DNA of 64,000 nt from Roseococcus microcysteis (GTDB lineage Bacteria > Pseudomonadota > Alphaproteobacteria > Acetobacterales > Acetobacteraceae): the NCBI RefSeq assembly GCF_014764365.1, contig NZ_CP061718.1, positions 558,001 to 622,000 on the forward strand, read 5' to 3'. A program made the position numbers and the translations under genes. The notes below the pieces were generated by a model. That model was given only the letters and a program-made list of their open reading frames with translations. It ran no database searches and had not been told where the DNA came from. Positions within the stretch are counted from its first letter, which is position 1. Each line of letters opens with the position of its first letter. Below, in pieces: positions 9,989 to 17,760 of this stretch.

Positions 9989-10372
9989 CTATGGGTTGCG
10001 GCGCCGGATGGCCTCGGTCAGCGCCACGGCGAAGCCCACCCAGAGCAGGTAGGGCAGCATCAGCCCCGCGGCCCAGGCGCTGACCGGCCAGAACAGCACC
10101 ACGCAGGCCAGGATGGACAGCCACAGCAGGGCGGCCAGCGCCACCGCGCCGCCCAGCGAACGCAGCCCCATGAAGACGACGGGCCAGGCCAGGTTCAGCG
10201 CCATCTGCGCGGTCCAGGCGGCCATCTCGGCCCCCCAGCCCACGCGGCGCCAGACCAGCCAGCCCGCCAGCAGGATCATGGGGTAGAGCACGCCCCAGAC
10301 CACGGGCACCGCCCAATCCGGTGGCTTCCAGCCGGGCTTGCGCAGCCCGGCATACCACTGGGCCCGGTTCAC
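9989..10372 (-). CDS. TspO/MBR-family membrane protein, short form
   Basis: Tryptophan-rich sensory protein homologue that in relatives binds porphyrins and other ligands in the membrane. The signature WYAGLRKPGWKPPDWAVPVV opens the protein directly, followed by about four transmembrane segments ending LLPYLLWVGFAVALTEAI. Rhodobacter TspO has a further transmembrane helix before this motif, so the 127-aa protein lacks TM1. The GTG start at 10370-10372 overlaps the TGA stop of the upstream SDR (GTGA), showing translational coupling and fixing the start. Whether the short form binds ligand is unknown. Confidence 0.85.
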   Translation of the reverse strand: MNRAQWYAGLRKPGWKPPDWAVPVVWGVLYPMILLAGWLVWRRVGWGAEMAAWTAQMALNLAWPVVFMGLRSLGGAVALAALLWLSILACVVLFWPVSAWAAGLMLPYLLWVGFAVALTEAIRRRNP

Positions 10373-11298
10373 CCGTTCACCACCGTCCCGCCATTGGGGT
10401 GCAGCACCTGGCCCGTCATGTAGGAGGAGCGCAGCGGGTCGGCGAGGAAGAGATAGCAGGGCGCCACCTCATCCGGCTGGCCCGGACGGTCCAGCGGAAC
10501 GCCCGAACCATGCTCGGAGGTGCGCTCCTCGCCAAAGGAGGAAGGGATCAGCGGCGTCCAGATCGGGCCCGGCGCCACGCCGTTCACGCGGATCTGCCGG
10601 TCCTCCCACAGCGCCAGCGCCAGGCTGCGCGTGAAGCCAACGATCGCGCCCTTGGTCGAGGCATAGTCCACCAGCTGCGGACTGCCCTTATAGGCCGTGA
10701 CCGAGGTGGAGTTGATGATGGCCGAGCCCTTGGGCATGTGCGGCAGCACCGCCTTGGTCAGCCAGAACATGCCCAGGATGTTGGTGCGGAAGGTGCGGTC
10801 CACCTGGCCCACCGGGATTTCGGCGAAGTCGTCGCAGGGGTGCTGCTCGGCCGCGTTGTTCACCAGGATGTCCACCTGGCCGCCCAGGAACTCCACCGCC
10901 TCCGCCGCCGCGCGGGCGCAGAATTGCGGGTCGCCGATGTCGCCCGCGATGGCGTGGCCGCGGCCGCCGGCCTCGACGATGTGGCGCAGGGTCTCGGCGG
11001 CGTCCTCGTGCTCCTCCTTGTGGAGGATGACCACATCGGCCCCCTCCTTGGCGAAGCCGATGGCGACGGCCCGGCCGATGCCGGAATCACCCCCGCTGAT
11101 GATGGCGGTCTTGCCCGCCAGCGCGTCGCCGCCGGGCCAGTCCTCCATGAAGCTGCGCGGGCGCGGCGTCATCTCGGCCTCGCTGCCGGGCTGGTGGTCC
11201 TGATGCTGGGGGGTTGCTTGGCCATGGGAATGCTCCGGGTGTGCAACGGCAACGCCGGACGCAGAAGCCGGTTTCACGACACCCCCGAAAGGCGTCAT
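10369..11298 (-). CDS. SDR oxidoreductase, GSP39/YdaD-like
   Basis: Short-chain dehydrogenase of the general-stress-protein-39 type. The leader PQHQDHQPGSEAEMTPRP is characteristic of that subfamily and precedes the cofactor motif SGGDSGIGRAVA. NNAAE and the catalytic SVTAYKGSPQLVDYASTKGA (Ser...Tyr-x-x-x-Lys) are intact. I place the start at ATG 11298, which has GGAAG just upstream and keeps the conserved leader, giving 309 aa. The substrate is unknown. It overlaps tspO by four bases (GTGA), so the two are expected as one operon. Relatives in Bacillus belong to the general stress regulon. Confidence 0.85.
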   Translation of the reverse strand: MTPFGGVVKPASASGVAVAHPEHSHGQATPQHQDHQPGSEAEMTPRPRSFMEDWPGGDALAGKTAIISGGDSGIGRAVAIGFAKEGADVVILHKEEHEDAAETLRHIVEAGGRGHAIAGDIGDPQFCARAAAEAVEFLGGQVDILVNNAAEQHPCDDFAEIPVGQVDRTFRTNILGMFWLTKAVLPHMPKGSAIINSTSVTAYKGSPQLVDYASTKGAIVGFTRSLALALWEDRQIRVNGVAPGPIWTPLIPSSFGEERTSEHGSGVPLDRPGQPDEVAPCYLFLADPLRSSYMTGQVLHPNGGTVVNG

Positions 11299-11331
11299 GC
11301 TTCCACACCACAAAGGGCGAGGACGTGGCCA

Positions 11332-11682
11332 TTGATCACGCTGCACGGCATCCGCAACTGCGACACGGTGAAGAAGGCGCGGGCCTGGCTGGACCAGGCG
11401 GGCGTCGCCCACCGCTTCCATGACTTCAAGACGGATGGGCTGCCCCCTGCCCTGCTCGACGCCTGGGTGAAGGAGCTGGGCTGGGAGGCGCTGCTGAACC
11501 GCGCCGGCACCACCTTCCGCAAGCTGCCCGAGGCGGAGCGCACCGACCTCGACGAGGCGCGCGCCGTGAAGCTGATGCTGGCCCAGCCCTCGATGGTGAA
11601 GCGGCCCGTGCTGGACCTGGGCGACCGTCGGCTGCTGGGCTTCAAGCCCGAGCTTTACGCGACGGCACTCGGACCCAGGTGA
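11332..11682 (+). CDS. ArsC/Spx-family (YffB-like) thioredoxin-fold protein
   Basis: A 116-aa member of the ArsC/Spx superfamily with a thioredoxin fold. It begins ITLHGIRNCDTVKKARAWL, where NCDT holds the single N-terminal cysteine, and contains RAGTTFRKLPE and MLAQPSMVKRPVL, the latter being the conserved cis-Pro/Arg segment. The start is TTG at 11332, with GAGG 9 bases upstream; no ATG is in a sensible position. YffB-like proteins are thought to be glutathione-linked reductases, but arsenate reduction should not be assumed. It diverges from the SDR with about 33 bp between starts. Confidence 0.8.
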   Translation: MITLHGIRNCDTVKKARAWLDQAGVAHRFHDFKTDGLPPALLDAWVKELGWEALLNRAGTTFRKLPEAERTDLDEARAVKLMLAQPSMVKRPVLDLGDRRLLGFKPELYATALGPR

Positions 11683-11705
11683 AGGTCAGCGGAAGGGAGG
11701 ACGCC

Positions 11706-11912
11706 ATGGAACAAGGCAAACCGCGCCACGAGGTCAGCATCGCGGGCCGATTCGTGGGCTTCAGCATCATCGGCACCACCGTCATCTTCATCATCTTCCT
11801 CGAGAAATTCGGCGCGCCCCACTACCAGCCCTGGATCAAGTGGATGCTGCTGGGCGCGCTGGTGGCGGGGGTGGGCATCCCGCTGCTCTTCTTCCGGCGC
11901 CGCGTGGAGTGA
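11706..11912 (+). CDS. Small two-helix membrane protein
   Basis: A 68-aa protein starting at ATG 11706 behind GGGAGG. It has two hydrophobic segments, RFVGFSIIGTTVIFIIFLEKF and WMLLGALVAGVGIPLLFFRRR, the latter ending in an Arg cluster. There is no recognisable family. It follows the ArsC-like gene by 23 bases in the same direction and may be co-transcribed. Confidence 0.6.
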   Translation: MEQGKPRHEVSIAGRFVGFSIIGTTVIFIIFLEKFGAPHYQPWIKWMLLGALVAGVGIPLLFFRRRVE

Positions 11913-11978
11913 CGGCTTGACAGGTGCGGGGGCAGCGCATCGCATGGCATTCTTCATTGCCCTGTCGAGAGCCCCTTC

Positions 11979-13547
11979 ATGCAACGCCGCGCCCTGCTCG
12001 CCTCCCCCTTCCTTGCCCTGCCCGCGGGGGCGGCGCTGGCCCAGCCCAACCGCCCGCTGACGGTCGGCATGGCCGGCATCCCGACCGGGATGGACCCGCA
12101 TTTCCACAGCACCAACAACAACAACGCGCTGCTGGGCCAGATCTTCGAGACGCTGGTCCTCATGCACACCGATGGCAGCCTGCGCCCCCGCCTCGCGGAA
12201 TCCTGGCGGGTGATGGATGACCTGACCTGGGAGTTCAAGCTGCGTTCCGGCGTGCGCTTCCACGACGGCACGCCCTTCGAACCCGAGGACATCGCCTTCA
12301 GCTTCGAGCGCGTGCCCCAGGTGCCCAACTCGCCCGGCCCCTTCACCCCCATGGTCCGCAGCGTGCGCCGCGTCGAGGTGGTGGACCCCGTAACGGTGCG
12401 CTTCCACACCAGCGCGCCCACGCCCTTCTTCCCGCGCGACATCATCGCGATCCATATCCTCTCGCGCCGCATCCATGCGAACGCGACGCTGGCCGACTTC
12501 AACGCGGGCCGCGGCATGATCGGCACCGGGCCGTATAAGTTCGTCTCCTACGCCCAGGGCGAGCGGCTGGAGGTGGAGCGCAACCCCGACTACTGGGGCG
12601 ACCCCGCCCCCTGGCCGCGCGCCGTCTTCCGCTTCCTGACCAATGCCGGCGCGCGCAGCGCGGCGCTGCTGGCGGGCGATGTGGACCTGATCGACAACGT
12701 CCCCTTCCAGGACATCCCGCGCTTCAACAACGACCCGCGCATCGCGCTGTTCAGCGTGGACAGCGTCACCACCAGCTACATCATGCCCGACACGGTGCGC
12801 GAACCCGCGCCGCACATGTTCAACCGCGCGGGGCAGCCGCTGGAGCGCAACCCCCTGCGCGACGTGCGGGTGCGCCAGGCGCTCAGCCTCGCCATTCCGC
12901 GCCAGGGCATCGTGGAGCGGCTGTTCCAGGGCCAGGGGCGGCCGGCCAACCAGTTCGCCGCCCCCTCCCTGCCCGACCGCGTGCCGGACCTGCCGGAGAT
13001 GGCCTATGACGTGAACCGCGCCCGCGCCCTGCTGCGCGAGGCGGGCTGGGGCGAGGGCTTCCGCCTCACCATCCATGGCCCCAATGGCTGGATCCCGGGC
13101 GATGCGGACCTGCTGCAGGCGGTGGCCCAGGGCTGGACGCGCGCGGGCATCGAGACGCGGGTGGAGGTGCTGCCACCGGCCAATTTCTACAGCCGCGCGA
13201 CGGCCCGCGAATTCTCCGTGATCTTCGCGACCTTCACCACCAGCACCGCCGCCAACATGATGCGCCAGGTGGCCATGACGCGGGACCCGGCGACGGGTGT
13301 CGGCCCCTTCAACCGCCTGCTCTATTCCAACGCCGAGGTGGATCGTCCGCTGGAGGAAGCGCTGCGGACCATGGACGAGGCGCGCCGCACCGCGCTGACC
13401 CAGCAGGCCATGCGGGCGCTGACGGCGGATCTCGGCATCATCCCGGTGCACTACCTGCGGAACAATTGGGCGGGGCTGCGGAACCGGGTGCGGTATGATC
13501 CCTCGCCCCTTTTCTACACCAACGCCATCCTGGCCACCCCGGCCTGA
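11979..13547 (+). CDS. ABC transporter substrate-binding protein, family 5 (peptide/nickel type)
   Basis: Periplasmic solute-binding protein of the DppA/OppA/NikA class. A signal peptide (MQRRALLASPFLALPAGAALA|QP) precedes the mature domain. It shows the family signature around LRPRLAESWRVMDDLTWEFK and VRFHDGTPFEPEDIAFSFER, then MIGTGPYKF and ERNPDYWG. At 522 aa it is normal size. No permease or ATPase gene for it lies nearby, so partners are elsewhere. Gene order with an M20 hydrolase and a deaminase suggests uptake of a compound that is then hydrolysed and deaminated, but the ligand is not predictable. Confidence 0.9.
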   Translation: MQRRALLASPFLALPAGAALAQPNRPLTVGMAGIPTGMDPHFHSTNNNNALLGQIFETLVLMHTDGSLRPRLAESWRVMDDLTWEFKLRSGVRFHDGTPFEPEDIAFSFERVPQVPNSPGPFTPMVRSVRRVEVVDPVTVRFHTSAPTPFFPRDIIAIHILSRRIHANATLADFNAGRGMIGTGPYKFVSYAQGERLEVERNPDYWGDPAPWPRAVFRFLTNAGARSAALLAGDVDLIDNVPFQDIPRFNNDPRIALFSVDSVTTSYIMPDTVREPAPHMFNRAGQPLERNPLRDVRVRQALSLAIPRQGIVERLFQGQGRPANQFAAPSLPDRVPDLPEMAYDVNRARALLREAGWGEGFRLTIHGPNGWIPGDADLLQAVAQGWTRAGIETRVEVLPPANFYSRATAREFSVIFATFTTSTAANMMRQVAMTRDPATGVGPFNRLLYSNAEVDRPLEEALRTMDEARRTALTQQAMRALTADLGIIPVHYLRNNWAGLRNRVRYDPSPLFYTNAILATPA

Positions 13548-13561
13548 ACAGGACCCGTCCC

Positions 13562-14848
13562 ATGGCTGACCCCGTGATCCTCCAGCGCCTCTCCGAAGCG
13601 GTGGAGGCGGGCTTCGACGAGCAGGTGCGCTTCCTGGCCGAGATCGTCCGCCACCCCTCGCTGCGCGGGCGCGAGGGGCCCCTGCAGGACCACATCGCCC
13701 GCTGGTTCGCGCAGCGCGGCTATGTGGTGGACCGCTTCTCCATCGCCGACGTGCCGCTGAAGGACCACCCTAAGGCGAGCCCCATGGTGGAGGTGGACCC
13801 TGCCCTCTCCATGCAGGTGGTGGCGACGAAGCGGGCCGAGCCCGCCACGGGCCGCAGCCTGATCATCCAGGGCCACATCGACGTGGTGCCCGAGGGCCCG
13901 CACGAGATGTGGAGCCACCCGCCCTACGCCGCCGCCATCCATGATGGCTGGATGTATGGCCGCGGCGCGCATGACATGAAGGCGGGCGTGGCGGCCATGT
14001 GCTTCGCCATGGAAGCGGTGACGCGCGCGGGCTACGCCCCCTGCGGCGACGTGTATCTCCAGACCGTGACGGAGGAGGAGAGCACCGGCAATGGCGCGCT
14101 GGCGACCCTGCTGCGCGGCTACCGCGCCGATGCCTGCCTGATCCCGGAGCCCACCGGCGGCACCATCACCCGCGCGCACACCGGCACGCTGTGGTTCCGC
14201 ATCCGCGTGCGGGGCGTGCCCGTGCATGTGGCCGTGGCGCAGACGGGCAGCAACGCGATCATGAGCGCCTATCACCTCATCCAGGCGCTGTATGACCACA
14301 CGGCGGCGGTGAACGAGGCCGCGAAATCCCACCCCTGGTACAAGGACGTGCCGGACCCGGTGAAGTTCAACCCGGGCATCATCCGCGGGGGCGACTGGGC
14401 CAGTTCGACGCCGGCCTGGTGCGAGGTGGATTGCCGCATCGGCCTGCTGCCCGGCACCGACGTGGCCGAGGCCCGCGCGGGGGTGGAGCGCGCCGTGGCG
14501 GCCGCGGCGCGGTCCAACAACTTCCTGGCCAACAACCCGCCCGAGATCCTCTGGCACGGCTTCCTGGCCGATGGCTATGTGCTGGAACCCGGCACAGAGG
14601 CCGAGGCCGTGCTGGCCGACGCCCACCGCCAGGCCTTTGGCGAGGACATGCCGGCCCGCATCACGACGGCGGTGAACGACACGCGCTTCTACGGGCTGTA
14701 TTTCGACATCCCGGCGCTGTGCTACGGCCCCAAGGGCGAGGGCGCCCACGCCTTCGACGAGCGGACGAACCTGGCGCACCTGAAGACCACGACGCTCGCC
14801 ATGGCCACCTTCATCGCGGATTGGTGCGGGGTGAAGCCCATCGCATGA
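13562..14848 (+). CDS. M20-family zinc hydrolase (ArgE/DapE/ACY1-like)
   Basis: Dinuclear zinc amidohydrolase that cleaves N-acyl or small peptide bonds. The metal and catalytic motifs are in order: GHIDVVPEGPHEMWSHPPYA, GRGAHDMKAGVAAM, TVTEEESTGNGAL and, near the C-terminus, a lid/dimerisation domain with HVAVAQTGSNA. The 428-aa length fits the family. It starts 15 bases after the substrate-binding protein and its stop overlaps the next gene as ATGA, so three genes form one unit. True deacetylase, deformylase or carboxypeptidase activity cannot be decided. Confidence 0.88.
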   Translation: MADPVILQRLSEAVEAGFDEQVRFLAEIVRHPSLRGREGPLQDHIARWFAQRGYVVDRFSIADVPLKDHPKASPMVEVDPALSMQVVATKRAEPATGRSLIIQGHIDVVPEGPHEMWSHPPYAAAIHDGWMYGRGAHDMKAGVAAMCFAMEAVTRAGYAPCGDVYLQTVTEEESTGNGALATLLRGYRADACLIPEPTGGTITRAHTGTLWFRIRVRGVPVHVAVAQTGSNAIMSAYHLIQALYDHTAAVNEAAKSHPWYKDVPDPVKFNPGIIRGGDWASSTPAWCEVDCRIGLLPGTDVAEARAGVERAVAAAARSNNFLANNPPEILWHGFLADGYVLEPGTEAEAVLADAHRQAFGEDMPARITTAVNDTRFYGLYFDIPALCYGPKGEGAHAFDERTNLAHLKTTTLAMATFIADWCGVKPIA

Positions 14849-15333
14849 CGGCGAGCGCGCTGGACCTCACGCTGCTGCGCCACGCCTTCGCCCTGGCCGG
14901 CGAAGCGCGGGCGCGGGGCGACCGGCCCTTCGCGGCGGTGATCGCGGGGCCGGACGGCACGGTGCTGGCCGAGGGCATGTCCACCCAGGGCGCGGGCGGC
15001 GGCGGCACCCTGGCCCATTCCGAGATGAATGCCTGCGGGGCGGTGATCGCGGCGGGCATTCCGCGTGAGAGGCTGCGCGCCGCCACCATCTATTCCAGCG
15101 GGGAACCCTGCGCCATGTGCGCGGCGGCCATCTTCTACACCGGCATCGGGCGGGTGGTGTACGGACTTTCGGCGGGCGCCATCCTGCACCTGCGGAATGC
15201 GAAGCCCGAGAATGCGGGCCTCTCGCTCTCCTGTCGCGCGGTGCTGGAGAGCGCGGCCCAACCCGTCACGGTGCTGGGCCCCCTGTTGGAAGACGAGGGC
15301 GCCCTCCCCCACCAGGGCTACTGGACGGGCTGA
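14845..15333 (+). CDS. Nucleoside deaminase-family protein (CMP/dCMP type)
   Basis: A 162-aa zinc-dependent deaminase. Zinc and proton-shuttle residues are all present: His58 and Glu60 in AHSEMNA, Cys89 and Cys92 in SSGEPCAMCAAA. The Met after the PC motif and the DRPFAAVI start resemble guanine/cytosine and tRNA-adenosine deaminase relatives. ATG 14845 overlaps the M20 stop by four bases. The last 16 bases overlap the convergent racemase gene. It likely acts on an amino-heterocycle released by the M20 enzyme, which is inference from order alone. Confidence 0.87.
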   Translation: MTASALDLTLLRHAFALAGEARARGDRPFAAVIAGPDGTVLAEGMSTQGAGGGGTLAHSEMNACGAVIAAGIPRERLRAATIYSSGEPCAMCAAAIFYTGIGRVVYGLSAGAILHLRNAKPENAGLSLSCRAVLESAAQPVTVLGPLLEDEGALPHQGYWTG

Positions 15334-16016
15334 CGCCCCGACCAGAGGATGGAAGCGCGCGCCAGGGCCGCCACCGTGTCCACCACCGGGAATTCCAACG
15401 CCGGGCCGGCCGCGATGCCGAGCGGGATTTCGGTGCAGCCGAGCACCACGGCCTTCGCGCCGCGCGCACGGAGCAGGCGGGCGGCTTCGGCCAGGGGGGC
15501 GTAGGCCGCATCCACGCGGTTGGCCTTCACGGCGCCGATGGCGGGGGTGACGAGGCGGGCCATTTCCTCCTCGGAGGGCGTCAGGCAGTCGAAGCCAATC
15601 CGCTCCTGATAGAGCCGCATGGCGAGCGTGCCGGCCGTGCCCATCAGCCCGATGGGGCCCTCGCTCACGCCCTGGCGCAGCAGGTCGGCTCGCGCCGCGT
15701 CCACGATGTGCAGGATGGGAAGCGCCGTCTGCGCCGACATGGCCTCGAACCAGCCATGTGCCGTGTTGCAGGGAATGGCGATGGCGCCGGCGCCGGCCGC
15801 CTCCAGCCCACGGATGCCTCGCATCAGGGCGGGCAGCGGGTCCTCGCCGCCCGCGAGCCGCGCCGCGGTGCGGTTGGGCACGCGCGGGTCGGACCAGAGG
15901 ATGGTGGGGATATGGTCCTGATCGTCCTCGGCAGGCGTCAGCAAAGTGAGCTGCCGCATGAAGTCGGCCGAGGCCAGCGGTCCCATGCCGCCCAGCACGC
16001 CCAGGATTTGTGTCAT
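15318..16016 (-). CDS. Aspartate/glutamate/hydantoin racemase-family protein
   Basis: Cofactor-independent two-cysteine racemase family. The protein begins ILGVLGGMGPLASADFM, the classic aspartate racemase start. It carries Cys83 in AIPCNTAH and Cys194 in VLGCTEIPL, the two acid/base cysteines. Length 232 aa is normal. Its ATG overlaps the TauE stop (ATGA), so they form an operon on the minus strand, and its 3' end overlaps the deaminase gene by 16 bp in opposite orientation. The substrate amino acid is not certain. Confidence 0.87.
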   Translation of the reverse strand: MTQILGVLGGMGPLASADFMRQLTLLTPAEDDQDHIPTILWSDPRVPNRTAARLAGGEDPLPALMRGIRGLEAAGAGAIAIPCNTAHGWFEAMSAQTALPILHIVDAARADLLRQGVSEGPIGLMGTAGTLAMRLYQERIGFDCLTPSEEEMARLVTPAIGAVKANRVDAAYAPLAEAARLLRARGAKAVVLGCTEIPLGIAAGPALEFPVVDTVAALARASILWSGRQPVQ

Positions 16017-16768
16017 CGAAGCCCCTCATAGACCAGCTGGCAGCCGGTCACGAACAACAGCACATGGATGATGCGGTAGAAGAGCTTGTCATCCACCCGC
16101 GCGGAAAGCCAGACGCCGAGCTTGATTCCAATGGGCGCCAGCGGCAGCAGGACCAGGCTGGTCAGCACGTTCTGCACGGACAGCGCGCCCAGGAAGAAAT
16201 ACGGCACCAGCTTCACGTAGTTGATGCTGGCGAAGAAGAAGACAGTGGTGGCGGCCAGCCGGGCGCGCTCCAGCCGCAGCGGGTAGAGATAGACGGCCAG
16301 CGGCGGCCCGCCCGCATGGGCGATGAAGCTGGTGAAGCCCGAGACACCGCCCCAGAAATTGCCCTTGGCGTGGTTCGTCTCGGCCGGCTTGCGGCTGGCC
16401 CCCGCCCGCTCCAGCCAAAGGCTGCGCGCGATGAAAGCCAGCGTGATGAGGCCGATGATGAGCTTCACCGCGGCATCGGACAACGCGCCGAACACCAGGC
16501 TGCCCGCCCCGATGCCCACCATCGCCCCTGGCAGGGTGGCGCGCAGCTGCGCCCAGTCCCAGCGCCCCCACCAGGCGCGCAGCGCCGAGATGTCCATCGC
16601 GCACAGCACCGGCAGCGCGATGCCCGCCGCCTGGGGTGCCGGGATGGCCAGCGACATGAGCGGCACGGCAGCATTCCCCGCCCCCGAGGCGAAGCCGCCC
16701 TTGCTGATGCCCGTCAGCAGGAAGGCCGGGATGGCGAGCGCGTAGAACCAGGGATCGGTGATGAGCAA
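16013..16768 (-). CDS. TauE/SafE-family membrane permease
   Basis: Integral membrane protein of the sulfite/organosulfonate exporter family, with about eight hydrophobic segments in two similar halves (for example WFYALAIPAFLLTGISKGGF and GGVSGFTSFIAHAGGPPLAV). The glycine-rich SKGGFASGAGNAAVPLM and GFTSFIAHAGGPPL motifs mark the repeats. I choose TTG 16768, which has GAGG nine bases upstream, giving 251 aa; longer readings add a proline/arginine-rich tail without family support. Coupled to the racemase gene. The transported anion is unknown. Confidence 0.85.
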   Translation of the reverse strand: MLITDPWFYALAIPAFLLTGISKGGFASGAGNAAVPLMSLAIPAPQAAGIALPVLCAMDISALRAWWGRWDWAQLRATLPGAMVGIGAGSLVFGALSDAAVKLIIGLITLAFIARSLWLERAGASRKPAETNHAKGNFWGGVSGFTSFIAHAGGPPLAVYLYPLRLERARLAATTVFFFASINYVKLVPYFFLGALSVQNVLTSLVLLPLAPIGIKLGVWLSARVDDKLFYRIIHVLLFVTGCQLVYEGLR

Positions 16769-16871
16769 GGCGGGCGACCTCAGCCGGGAGGGATGCCCCC
16801 TTATGGGCCGGAGCGGCGGCCTGGGGAATGCGCCGGCGGCGCGTGTCGCGGTGCCGTCGCGCGGCCTCTGC

Positions 16872-17564
16872 TCAATCCTTGTCCAGCGGGGCGCCATCCC
16901 AGCCCTCGGCGCGGGCGGGGAGTTCCATGAAGTTGGCCGCGGCGGCGGCACGGGCCATCAGGGCGCGCAGGGCAGGATTTTGGTCCCCGCCTTCGTCCAT
17001 CAGCGCGTCCATGGGGCAGTAGAATTCATGGGCATGGGCGGTCTGTGAGGACACGAAGCCCATGTAGTGCTGCGGCCGCAGGGCGAAGAGCACCCGCGCA
17101 TCGCGCACCGGCAGGATGAGCGGCGCGCGCGGCTCATGGTTGATGGTGCGGATCAGCCGCCAGCGCGGGATGGCGCTGCCGGGTCGGATGGGCTGCATCA
17201 GCCAGTCCACCGGGCACACGGCCAGCAGGGAGCCCGTGGAGGGCGCGAAGCGCGAACGCTTGTCCAGCAGATTCTGATAGGTGCTGCACGCCTCGATGCA
17301 GAGGATGTCCACATAGGGCTCGTCCGGGCGGGGGCTGAAATGGAGGTAGAGCCCATCCGGCAAGGTCTTGAGCTGCTTGGAACCCGGCAGCTTCAGATAG
17401 GGTTGATGGACGGTGCAGGCGCTGTCGGGGCGCGCCTTCAGCCAGGTTCCCGGCTGCTTGAGCGAGGGCTCGATGCCGGGCGGGCGCTGGGGCCAGCGGT
17501 CCAGGCATTCCCGCACCTTCCGGTCCAACACGGGCCCCTTCACGACAGGAAGAATTTCACCCAT
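16872..17564 (-). CDS. Hypothetical protein, 230 aa
   Basis: Unrecognised soluble protein starting MGEILPVVKGPVLDRKV at ATG 17564, which has GGGAG eight bases upstream. Features include a conserved-looking HQPYLKLPGSKQLKTL, several Trp and Pro residues, DILCIEACSTYQNLLDKRSRF and HAHEFYCPMDALMDEG. There is no signal peptide or membrane segment. The region reading RSRFAPSTGSLLAVCP suggests a beta-rich enzyme or phage-like structural fold, but I cannot assign it. Upstream lies an unusually AT-rich spacer. Confidence 0.6.
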   Translation of the reverse strand: MGEILPVVKGPVLDRKVRECLDRWPQRPPGIEPSLKQPGTWLKARPDSACTVHQPYLKLPGSKQLKTLPDGLYLHFSPRPDEPYVDILCIEACSTYQNLLDKRSRFAPSTGSLLAVCPVDWLMQPIRPGSAIPRWRLIRTINHEPRAPLILPVRDARVLFALRPQHYMGFVSSQTAHAHEFYCPMDALMDEGGDQNPALRALMARAAAAANFMELPARAEGWDGAPLDKD

Positions 17565-17760
17565 GGATTGTGCTCCCAATTCCGACCACGCCGTGGGTTG
17601 ATTTTAATCATAGGTTAAATGTCACACGCAAAGGAGTTTTTGGGTTTGGTTGAAATTTTTCTTGCGCCACAACCGCGCGCGGTGGGTGACATGCCGGAAT
17701 TTCAGCGGACTACAGGAATTTTCTCTCACACATTCTGAACGCATTCAAAACAAGCTGCGC
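17565..17760 (-). promoter_or_regulatory. AT-rich intergenic region upstream of the 16872 gene
   Basis: About 195 bp between the end of recJ and the 16872-17564 gene. Its middle is far richer in A and T than the surroundings (for example TTGATTTTAATCATAGGTTA at 17598-17617). On the minus strand a TATGAT hexamer near 17610 could be a -10, but no matching -35 is well placed. It probably holds the promoter for the minus-strand gene; no ORF of substance is present. Confidence 0.35.
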
